Shown in pieces: positions 35,950 through 48,400 of a DNA stretch of 64,000 nt. A model generated the notes under the pieces. It did no database searches. It was not told the DNA's origin and saw only the letters and a program-made list of their open reading frames with translations. The stretch is from assembly GCA_030737835.1 (NCBI GenBank), contig CM060851.1:3376615-3440614 (forward strand). Direction: 5' to 3'. Source of the DNA: Acorus gramineus. Taxonomy: Eukaryota; Streptophyta; Magnoliopsida; Acorales; Acoraceae. Numbering within the stretch: position 1 is the first letter of the stretch; each line of letters opens with the position of its first letter. The position numbers and the translations under genes are program-made.

Positions 35950-36120
35950 TTTAAATTAATCACACCGGGTTCAGGTTCAAATTGGGGTCGTTACCAGAAC
36001 CCTCAACCTAGACCCAATTCGAATTAGGTTTGAGTTGAATCCGAATGTTAAAACCTTGATTGAATTACATCCAAAAGTCGGGTAGGGTCAGACTCAACCC
36101 TAATAAAAACCATAAATTCA
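35950..36120. mobile_element. hAT-like element fragment
   Basis: GGGTTCAGG, CAACCTAGACCCAATTCG and GGTAGGGTCAGACTCAACCCTA use the vocabulary of the hAT-like elements at 2347 and 11387. The ends are incomplete. Confidence 0.3.
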
Positions 36121-36476
36121 TGATATTTTAAGCCAAAGAAGAAAAAAAAAATCAATGAACGCCACACGTGCACCCTGCACAAGAGGTAAAATAAACCAAA
36201 ATATCCCTAACACCTAAAATTAATAAAATAGTCCATAAAATCGCAGGAAGTTACTCGTACAACATTTGCTTGATGGACATGCAATTGATAATAATTCCTT
36301 TTTCACAGGTCTGATACACACTTACAAAATTTTAATGTTAATATAATCCTTGGGTGTTACATAAACACTACTAGACACTGTCAAGCAATTTAGCATGGAA
36401 GGTCAAAATTTAGTAATATTACCTTTCCCTTCTCTGGTGCCCCAACTTCATATCAGCTTGCAAAAAAGTGTTACCA

Positions 36477-39400
36477 TCACCCATTCAAGGAAACATTTGG
36501 TGTTGTGTTCTGACTGACCTGGTTCAAAGTCTTCTGAAAAGCAACCTATGTTGAAAACATTACAATGAGTTAGTGATCGCTATATATGGTATATTGTTCA
36601 ACAGCTCATCACTAGTACTAGCAACTCTGTATCTTAGTTGAAGAATGCACTTGTAAATGAAGGATGAACATGAGACATGATACACAAAACAACACAGGAA
36701 GAGATTTTCAACTACAAAAGAAATAGCTGATTCAAATGCAACATGATGCCAAATAAGTGAACAGTGCTAGACATTGCATTAACAGCTTTGTTATCTATAG
36801 ATACACAATTCCATGTACAGAGATGTATGGGTACGGAGTGACGACACCTGGGTGCTAGAAGATTCTATGGTTCAAAAATACAAGTGAGAAGGATGGCATA
36901 CAACTAGAGAAGTCTCAAAGTAGTGAAAAGGAACTGAAAGGGAAAAAACGACAATTCAGTAAGAATCCATGTACTTCATAAAATTTAAAGAACAAGGTCC
37001 CCAACTATCAAGTCCTCTTGGTTTGTGTGACCTCCCATTATTAAATAATAATAATAATACATTATCACTTGAAACTCTACAGGAAGAAATAGCTAACAGT
37101 AGCCTTAATAACATATATGAAGATTTCATTTGGTGCAAAAAAATTATCTGAAGATTTCCACCCTCCAGAATACGAACTTTAGCACAATTTATGTTCCCTT
37201 GTTGTTCACTATTAAAAATAAAAAAAATGTCAAATGCAAACAAAGTTCATTGAAAATCCACAGACCATAGTCATACAGCTAAACATCGTAAGCTCATTCC
37301 ACACTGCTCCATGACAAGCTTAAGAGGGATCTTCTTAAATCTTGATCCCATCACTTGGGCCAAGTATGGTTAGGCCCTTAATTAGGTAGATTAATTAAGA
37401 TGATAATCTAGTGGATCTCGAACTGCTCCAAGTAAATCAGGTTATAATGATTTCATCAATATTGCACGAGAAAATATTGGTTGTTGAAACAGACTGTGTA
37501 TGGAGTTTGTCTTATGCAGTCTCTTGTTTAGTACTTTAGTTTACTACACATATTATCAAAGAATGCATACCGAAGTGGAAGATTTCAGCAGTTCCCGGAT
37601 GGCCATTGTAGCATAGCAGGATGAGGGCAGAGTAAAGCCTAGCTTCAGAGCCAACTGAGGATATTGGGGATTTACAGGCCCATCTGCACCATTCTCATTA
37701 TTTGAAGAATTTTCTCCAGTATTTACAGAAGTCTCGGATTGTTCCATGCTGTTAAATGTTGAAGAGTCATTATTTTCAATAGATAAATCGTTTTCTTTGA
37801 TACTATCTGTCAAACTTGCTTTAGCAATGACATCCATGTCCGACAATGCCAATGATACATTGCAATCTGTATATGTGAGCAATTCCCTGAAAAATAAAAT
37901 ACAAGACAGTTAGGAGGATGTATTATGATACAGTGTATACTATCTACTGTAATAGAATTTGGGCTTAATAAAACATATGCATACCATTCATAATCCATTG
38001 GCCTCTGGAAAACCCTTCTATAACCTCCTGTCATGCTTGTTATTGAAAATTCCCTGAAAGTTAAAAAACATGAATAAACATTACTTACAGATATACAAAA
38101 TGTGTATGCACACATGTCTAATTTAAATATGAATCTGAATATCATTCAGCTCTGAGATGCTTTATCTTTCTATAGCCCTGCAAATATTTCCTATTATTTC
38201 CTTCTTCAGTAAAAATCTAATATCAACTGATTGGAATAACTTGAAAATAGCACAAGAAAAAAAACTCATGAGGAAAAAAAACTTGTGAAGTAAAAAAAAC
38301 AAAGCTTTTGTCTTAACAATACAAGACTTGCTTGACACATGCCTTGTGAACTCTGTTTGTTCGGGCCATGTAACCTCCAAATATGAACTGTTCACATTAA
38401 CAAAGATGCTTTACAAGCTTTAAAGCCATACATATGATGATTCATGATTATTGGATGTTGTATTCTACATGTGGCACATAAAAGGATTAAACTAAACAGT
38501 TTATTCTGTCTGTTTCCAGTTGATGATGAGATTTAACAGCAAAGACACTGATTACCGTCAAAATATATGGTGTGCCCATGAAAACCAGTATGTGCACAGG
38601 TGCAAGTTGCAAACTTGCAATACATACATCAGTGTCAGAAACAGTACATACACGATAACGAACTCCAACATGGCCATGAGTTGCCTTTTTACATAGGTTA
38701 TTTAGAAGCCTATACACACATTAGAAAACAGTGTGGTGGTGGGTAGTCTTCCTCATGAAAAGGAAGAGTCTAATAGGAACTTACTTGGATCCATGAACAC
38801 TTTCGGTCAAGTTGATTCCATCCTGCATACATGGTTCAGAATAAAAGATAATAAATTTAGTGTTAAATGAAATGATGAAATGAATATTGCGTTAGAATGT
38901 GATGATTTTATGCTAAAATAGCTTTTGAGGCAAGCAGGTCACAACTTCACTTGATTACAATCACAAATGCTGTGTTTCTTAAGATAGACATGAAAATTGG
39001 CTCAAGATTTGCCTATCAATTTCATTTTTTCTATTCAGTTGGAAATCAAAGTTTCATAAACATCATACAATGGGAAGCATAAGAACATCTCCAATAAATC
39101 TCTAAAACCCAGCTCCTTCCTTAAAAGAGAAAGCATCCCACGGAAAAAATCACTCCAACCACTGCTCAAATCTTTCCTCAAAATGAGAACCATTTTGGTC
39201 ATCAGATCTGATAAGGCAAATTCTTTCTTCAAAGGGGGATCCACCCACTTTTAAATGGTTTTTGAATGCTTTTGGCCCATTCAGAATGCTTTTGAATTTC
39301 ATTTCCCATATTACCCATCCACTTTTAGTCATTTCAAACATAGAATGATTAAACATTTATGTCATGTATTTTTTTATGAAACGATATACATATTACCCCA

Positions 39401-42400
39401 ATTTGATTAAATGAAGAGAATGCTCAATACAAAACACAATAGAAGAGAACAAACCAAAACAAGCCGACTGAGCTGCAATGGAAGAGGTATCTGCTGTGGA
39501 CTCACCCGGCCTCCCAAAGAAACCCTCTACTGCTCTTCCCCTCTGAGAACAACATAATATATGCCCCAGTACAAAGATGACACCAGTCCTTGATGAAACG
39601 AACAATCATCACCCCTACCCTCAATTATGTCATTTTGTTATGAGGAAGGAAAATTAGGGATGGAGAACTCATTAGAGCATCTCCAACCCAACTCCCTATT
39701 TATTTCCACATGATAGAGAAGAAAACACTCTCATTTCTTTCATCGTTCTCTAATGCCCTCCTCCACAATTTTTTCTTCTTTGAAACAAAATGACATAAAT
39801 GCTAGTCATTCTTTGCCTCAAGGCTAGGCTAGCTGAATGGCCGAAACTTTGAAATGATTAGAAGTGGATGTAATATGGGAAATGAAATTCAAAAAGCATA
39901 TGAATGGGTCAAAAGCATTAAAAAATCATTTGAAAGTGGGTGGATCCATCATTTAAAGAAAGAATTTGCCTTGCTAGATTTGACGAGCCAAAATGGTTCT
40001 TCTCATTTTAAGGAAAGATTTGAGGAGCAGTTTGGGTGACTTTGTTGGTTGGATGCTCTCTATTTTAGGGAAGGAGGTGGATTTTAGAGATGGGTGGGAG
40101 AAGCTCTTAGAAAATGAGAAAAGAAATGTGAGTGTGTTTTTTTTACCCTCTATTACGAGGAAAGAAAGAGGGAGTTGGACTAAAAGATGTGTAATATAAG
40201 GAATAAAGGGTGTCTACAACTCAAATTTGACACCAGAATGAGTTCTTAGAAGAGAAACATTAGAACATACAAGTAAAGCACACAAGTGTGCAGCTATACG
40301 ACAACATCAATTATATTCATGTCTAAGTGACCACAACTTTAAAAACATGACCCCAATAGTGCTCCATCAGCTAATGAAATCTAGAGCAAGTATATTCACT
40401 AAATTGCCTGAGTTTTGAATTTGAATACGTGACTCTTTAGTGATATATGTAGTCACATAAGATAACTTTGCTTGAGAAGTAAGAAGAAAGAAGCAGCATT
40501 TATATATAATCAAGGAATAAATATTTATTGCATGTGCTCTAAGAGACTTGTTTGTCTGTTTCGAATAATCTTGAGCTGGAAGTTTTCAATACTTTTTTTT
40601 TTTTTTGGAGAAATAGTGGGAGCATACAAGAAAGATTTTATTAATATGGGAAAATTCAAAATGCAGGTACACATGGCTTCTATCATAACCGACAAAATTA
40701 AAGGGGGCATTTACAGACTAATACAATACTACAGCAAACCAACTCATTAAGAGCAAGTTTGACAAGGGGATAAGTGGTGGGATAAGGAGATAATTGTGGG
40801 GGTTAAGTGGGGGGAGGACAATTTATCCTGCTTGGTATAAAAAAATAATTGGAATAAAGTGCAGACAGTTGTTCCAATTTTGAAATGAAAATAAGAATTT
40901 TTTGTTCCACCTAAAGGCTGAAATAACATTTATCCCCACTTTTTGTCCCAATTTTGACAAATGTGAATTATAAAAAAATTGATAGACTTTGATCCCCTAA
41001 AATTAGGACAATTTATCCTCAAAACCTTACCCTTGCCAAACCAGCCCTAATAGTATAAACAAACTATAGGTAGGAAGTTACATTTTAAAACCTGCCACAT
41101 GAAAACTTCAAGACTCACAGATACATAAAGTTAAAACCAGAAATGTGTGATCAGTAATAGGAGGAAATAGTTCTTGCCTGCCTTGCCAAATCATGATAGA
41201 CATCAGCAATATCATTTGTTGGATAGATTACTCTTGATCTGTGAAATATAATTTTTAGAAGAAAATTATGTGTTACTGTCAAATAGTATTTAAATTGAAT
41301 ATGAGCTCCACATACCCAGGCAATGGAAGGACAACATCATCAACTGTATATATCCCAGCAGCTAGATCTTCTGCACTTATGACCTGTCAAAATAAGAGCT
41401 TCTGAGCATGAGCTAAGTAAGAAACACTGATCTTATCTACTGTCTTCATTAGCGGTATTCCAATCTACCCTTCATGGTCATAGTTAAAGCTATCAAAGAA
41501 GCAATAACAATGAAGTTTCAATTCTATATGAAAATGATAGGCCTCCAACACGAGAATCTATTACCTTTGTTAACATAAAGAATTTATTACCTAGGATAAA
41601 AGAATTTGTGAAGATGGCACTCTAATGGACTGATCATGCTGGGAGATGATAGTAACCACAAAACCCAATGATACCATATATTATTCTGAATTTGTAGTGG
41701 CAGATAGATTTAAACTCTGATCATACTAGGAGATGATAGCAACCACCAAAGCCCAGTGATACCATAAATTACTCTTAATTTGTAGTGGTAGACTAGATTT
41801 AAGCTCCAATGGATGGTATACTAGGTCAAATTCTAACCAATCAGAGGAACCTCTGTTGCTGAAAACTTTACCTTAACTATACGTTCTTCAGGAGTTGAAG
41901 CTTCAGAAAATTCAGGTAGCCCACTATCATCACATGTATCAATGCTGTCAACCCCAGGCTCATCATTCATGACTTCAGCTATCGTTTCCTGGGAGCTTCC
42001 TTTACAATATACCAAGTCTCCTAGCACTACCTTTGTAACACCTGCATTGGTGAAACAGTTTTAACTTGTATAATATCATATTATTATATATATATAAATG
42101 CACGGCTTTGACACAATGACCTTCTTTGAAATGCATAATCAACACTTGAAACCTTTCTTGAGAGAACAAGGTGAATAACATTGGTATCTTTTCTGCTAAA
42201 TATTCAGAAACTATAAAAACATGACCTAACTAGACATTTATACCAATGGTATCGATTAGATTTAAAAGTGACAGGATTTCATTCTACCTAGCTGGATGTA
42301 CTACAATACTGATGCAATTTTTTAACCTTTTTCATTTTATTAAATTCGATTTCTAATGTGTTAGTGTTCCTTTCAAATTTTATTGTACCAGATAGACAAT

Positions 42401-45400
42401 TGTATTTTTCCATGTTTAAGAATTGTACTCCTTAATTCTAATGTATCATTTATTATTTATTCATTGTATTCTTTCATTTCTAATATACTATTAAGCAATT
42501 GAATATTCAATAAAAATCTTAATTTATATTCATTTGTAATGAATTTGTTATTGAAAATTAAATTTTAAATTTAAAAGTTCAAATTTCAAACTTCAAAATC
42601 AATGTTCGAACTTTATAAATCCCAAATTTCTATTTCAAATTTCTAACTTTATATTTCAAATTTGTATTTTATTTGTTAGAAAGCCCCAAACATAAGGAGA
42701 CGTGAGATCTCTGAGCAAAATTATGCAAAAGGAAATGGATAAAGAAAAAAAAGGTCCCACCCAAAATAAATATCAACCCAAGTGAACCTACACAAACTAC
42801 ACATTGTCCATCATGGTGAAGGATGTGTCCACACCTAAAATCTGATGAACTCATGTTCTAAGATTTGAGGAAATAACTGCCCAAGTATGCTCAATATAGA
42901 TCTTCTTGTGTTGAAAAATACATTCATTACTTGCTAACCAAATACTCCTACACATTGCATTGGGAATGAGATGGAACTTAGCAAGATTGCTTCCATTGCT
43001 ACACTTGCGCCTTTTATAGAACCAATTCCACATGCTGTTGAGGTCTTTAAATGAGAAATTTGACCCTAAGGGCATGCCAACCTTTTCCCAAATCCACTAA
43101 AAGAACACCCAAAGAAGAGGTCACCCCTTGTTTCTTGCTCCCTTCTGAATAACTCGCAAGTGGTGTTGCCATCATGCACCCATTTCAACCAACTGACTTT
43201 GGTAAACACCTTATCAAGGGTAAAGGAGACACATGAAACAACAGATACATAAAGGGGCATGTGCTCCCTAAAGTCACTCATATCGAATGGATGGAATGCC
43301 ATGTTGAAACAACTTTAGATTTTTCAAATTTTTATTTTTTAAATATACAAATACAAGTATATAATATTAGTATGTTACACATGAATTACATTGATAATAC
43401 ATAATTAAAAAAAAAAAAAACTAGTCGGCCGACTTGCAGGCAACCCCGCTGGCCAGTTAAGTGGCACAGCCCATTGCAGCATGGTGGGTCCCAGAAGAAC
43501 CGATAGCTTCAGATGAGCCTTGAAGTTGAACCTGTGTCCTATGTGGTGTTGAGGACAAGACAGTGGTGCATATGTTTTGTTATTGTGTTTTCGCCAAAAA
43601 GTTGTGACTTGTGTTGGGTGAGCCAGTTGGCTTCGAGTCAGAATATGTTGGTTTGAAGGGTCTAGGGGAATAAGGCTAAAGTCATATTCACTTTATATTC
43701 TTGCATGTTGTTGAATCATTTGGTTGACCAAGAACAAAGAGGTGTCAAGGATATTTTGCCCCATTTAGAGAATACCTTGGTATGTACATTAAAATATATC
43801 AATAATCGAGCTGTTTTTTGTGTTGATGCATCATAAGTGGGTTTGATGGCCGATAAATTGCTGGGAGGAGTCATGAAGATATGGCATGGGGTGGTTGTAG
43901 ATTCCTCATCTACCAGCTAATGTGTTTCCCTGTTTTTTCATTCTATAGTTCCCTATGTTTTTCTTATTGTTCATTAAAACAATACCCCATTTTATGAATG
44001 ATATATGAGTGGCAGTCTGGCAGAATTATAAAAATAAAAATAAAAAATAAAAAAAATAAAGCCCTCTTGAGTAAGTGAGCAAGGTGCAACCAAATCTCCT
44101 CTGATCACTTGATTCACTTGAATATCAAAGGTTTTTTCTTTTTTTGATAAAGACTTGAAATCAAAGGTTTTGATGAAGAAAATGCACAATCAATGATTTG
44201 GTAGGATCTAGTCGAACAGCATTCGAGAGCAAAGATCAAAAAAAATGAAAGAATGATCTCTTTTTTTCATTCAAGGGACATGTACCATTTGAATGATGTG
44301 ATGTAACCCAAATATAACAATGAACTAATGCACACGAGGTAAGAAACAGGTAAGTAACATTCGAACTATAACAATAAAAAATGGTCAAACATTAATACGT
44401 TACTAAAACTTGGTGTTCGAATGAACGAAAAAATAATGCATTGATTGCATTATTTGCTAAAGCTTTCATATGAATGGATGTGTCATTCGAACAGGGACAA
44501 GATCTAGAGAAAAATAATGTGAAGGTGCAGTCCCATGTACTACATGCAGTCGCATATATTAGGGGTGGATAAGACATGCGGATTGCAAATTGTTTTGGGC
44601 CAATACTATGTGCTTCATACAAGATCAATGCATATTTTTTTGTTAAGGTAGAGAAAATTTGCAGTGAAAGATAGAGCTTCTTACTAAGGACTACGGATCT
44701 AGTTTAGAAGGGGCCTAAGTTTTTTTTTCCTGTAAAGACAATGAAATGGGAGATCTTAGCAATTTATTAAAACTTGGTGACATCATTCTCCCAAAAACAG
44801 GTTTAGCATCTTCTTCCTTAGCCCTGCAAAAATAGAATCAGTGTTACCACCCCCACCCCCAAATGTGTGTGTGTGTGTGTGTATACCCCATAGATTCAAT
44901 GCGGTCAGACATGCCGGTATGTGCGGCCGCATATGCTCTTTTACTCTCCATACAGCATTTAATCAGCCATATGCGAAGCAATGTGATCAATATATAGTAG
45001 GTACAACCATATGCATCGCTTATGCGACATGTGCGTAGCACATGAGCCGCATTTTTTAAGTAATTGTTCAAAAAACGTTTGAACGACCTGATCGAACAGA
45101 CGCAAGATGAAGAATTGTTCAAGGTTCCTTTAGAACGGTCATTGAACGATCTTCACCTGTCAATATTAATAGGTGAAAAACTAATGTTTTTTTTTTAAAG
45201 AAAAAGAAAAAGCATTGCCATTCGAATGGACCAGAGGTTTGTTCCAATGGTCAATATGGAGTCGCTTGTTCGGTCCTCATATACTTTTTTGACCCCTACC
45301 GCACATGCGGACCACATGTTGTATTGAAACAATGAAACCACCCACCCAAAGGGCTCAAGCAGCTGGGATGATTTTAGTCAGCACATACAATGTTCAAAGT

Positions 45401-48400
45401 TCAAGTTGAGTTAATTGATAACCACATCAATAAAGGGAATATGCACTATGATGTGCACCTCAATCAATCCCTATAAATAAAATTTAAAGTGATGCAAACA
45501 TTTATGTATCAATAGTATGATGATTTAATTTTATATCAAAGATGCAAATATTCAAATCAGTTATAAATAAATCTGTACAATATTTTGATTCAGAATGACA
45601 ATTCATGATCATGATTATGATTTTCATTCATATAGATAAATAGCATAATGTGTCTAGTGTTGATGTCCACTTTTGGTATGGGATTAGCAATCTCTTTCCA
45701 AATTCTAATAGACATTGGAAGTTTTTATAAAACACAACCGGGTTCCAACCTCTAGTCATTGTCTGAAATATTCATGAGCTATTTCTAGGGAAAATTGATC
45801 TCTTTATTAACCACATCTCAGTACTTGTTTTCATAGGGTAAAGCAGTGATGAAATTTTCTCTCAGAAAGAAAAAGTGAGAAATCAATTTCAATTGATCAA
45901 ATGGATAATGAATTGATCATCATGATGTAATAAGATAGTACATACCGTGTTTTTGCACCCTCATACTTGCTGCATGGTTCCACAAGTAGCTTTGATAACT
46001 ATGCACATACCTGAATGTATCAGAAAAATTGAACTTTGGTAAAGGAAAGAGCAATAAGCTTCTTTTAAATTTGGAAGACAGGCAAATTAATAAAACTTAA
46101 AAACCCAGTTAAGTTGCTTCAGAAAAAATTCTCATCTTAACAACCCTCTTTCATTTCCAAACAAAAGAAGGATGAATATATGCAGCTTGTGGAAATCTTT
46201 AAATAAACCAGAAACTGTTGAAGTCTTGAAGTAATAGCATACATCATTCTTAAAGTTCTAGGTATGCCTTTTAGGGCCTGCAAGTAATTCCCTGGGCATT
46301 TCTTCAGACACTGTAACTGTTCAAGAAAAAAAGCATTGTCATTTAGCATCATTCACTTTAATCTAGGTGATACAATTTTCTATAAACAAACAAACAATGA
46401 AAAGAGCAAGTTATGACAAGCTCTTTCATACCAAGCAGGACATCACCCTAAACGATTATGCACATTGAGAGATGAGGGGAGGTTGAGTATGCGCAAACCT
46501 TTAGCATTTTTTGCACAAAAGTAACCGCTCTTAGGACTCAAAACCTTGGACTTTGTCCTGTCAGCCCAAGCACCTTAATATTGCCACAAGCAATAACCCC
46601 TCTTTCATACTAAGCAGCAAATGCTAAAACCATAGCTCTGCTGAGAAGTTTGTTTGGTAGACCAACCAGAGAATATTTTGGACTTCAAAGGGGCTTTAGA
46701 ATCCTAAAACTTTGGATGTAAGATCATGATTTGTCCCTTTTGTTGGAGTTGACCAGAGGTTTAAAATACTGCAGGTTTTTAGCTCCCATCTTTTATTTTA
46801 AAAAAATTATTTAAGTTTGCAAAGTACTGAAATGGATTCTCCTGACATTTCATGAGAACCAAGTTGACATGCTGATTTCATAATAATGAAGCTTTTAATT
46901 GTATTATTAAATTCCTCAAGATTCATTCTTTTTTTTAATTAAAGGTAGGCATCCTTCATGGAATTAATATAGCAAGGCAAATGCCCAAAGACAAACAAGT
47001 CACATAAAGAACATACAAACCCAGGGACCAAGGGCCCCTAACACCCAGAGGGAATGAAGATTCAGTTTTAAATGACAAAAATAAATAACATAGGACAGAA
47101 ATTTGAATGTTGTGTCAGGGTTTTTTTTTAACAAAAAATCAGGCACTCGCTTTTATATTTATAAATTTTTGAAATTGGAACTGTCAGGTAAACAAATATA
47201 TAGTTTCATCCTTAATCATATCGACTGGGAGGTCCTACTTCAGTGGCCTTAAGATTATAGGAATGGACAATCATTAATAATTTTGGTTCCATTATTTGCT
47301 ATAAAAAAGTATATACAAATTCCACCACTGCGATATCTTGATAGTGTCTAAAAGTATATACAAAACCTAATGAATGGTTTCGATTTCACAATGTACCATC
47401 ATCATGTGCCCCACATTCAATTATAAAAGCTATCAAACAAAAAAAAGCTAAATTGTGTGATTAAATCAAATAATACATCATCTACAAAATGTTTAAACTT
47501 TTACATGGCTATTTTTCCCAAGGAATAACATCTACAGCGACTGAAACCTTAAAAAGAAAGGTGGCATATTACCGCAAAGAAAAATTATTTGGAGGAGAGA
47601 AAAGTAGTAGTTTCCCCAAGACATCTCATGCAAACTTATTAGATGCACTACCTTCATAATAAAGGCATCAATATGATGAGAAGGTCAATGGATGCCTAAT
47701 TTAATTATGGACCAGGGATCACTATGTCTGGACAAGGTGCAATGCATATTCATGCATGAGCTGTACATAAAAGTGACTTACAATAGCTCTCTCAGCAACC
47801 AGATGGCGGGGCAGTTTTCTTAAAGTCACATCAATATTCCTAACTTCCTTGTAATATTCACGTGCCTCCTGGATGGCAGCCCTCTGTTTAACCATGGTTA
47901 AGTAGAACTTACACTCAAAATGATATGATGTATTTTGTTTCACTATAATCACATTGTTGCTAAATGAATGTGATAAATCAGATTATATAAGAACATGAGG
48001 ATATCTCCTTCTCTTGGATCAAGAATTAGTCCAACCGCAAGTTTCCATTCTCCTCGGAGTAAGGCAGCTCCAATGAGGTGAGTTGGCACAGAACCACTTC
48101 CAAATCGCTGGCATGTTCAAACATAGTTCAGAACGAGGATACTGATTCTGTCAAGAGATAAGTACTTCATCAAAGTAAGGTTTCCAATATATGCACAACA
48201 TTTATGATACTTGTACAGTTGTGCATGGTTGACATACCTGTATTAGACACCTTAAAATCGGACTCCAACAATAGAACTTATTATCACTCAACACTACAAG
48301 TTATTTTACAAAACGGTGCTTAGAAGTGACAAATCAAACTGTAGTACATGATTTTGCCAGTGTTCACTCACAATATCTGATACATTGAAATTTTTTATCA

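Larger units (their letters stand above)
38823..41177 (-). other. PUS7 intron 15 with GC donor
   Basis: The preceding exon ends GCAAGGCAG and the intron begins GCAAGA; the acceptor is TATGCAG before GATGGAATC. Joining at these points keeps the frame (LARQ then DGINLTESVHG). No nearby GT keeps the frame. GC-AG introns are a known minor class processed by the major spliceosome. The intron holds three MITEs (39083, 39675 and 40751). Confidence 0.75.

Noticed and set aside
39393-39605. 70-codon minus-strand ORF in PUS7 intron 15
   Set aside because: It bridges a MITE end and unique intron sequence; no protein similarity recognised.
44844-45122. ORFs containing Thr-His or Val-Cys runs
   Set aside because: Produced by the (TG)n microsatellite in PUS7 intron 12.
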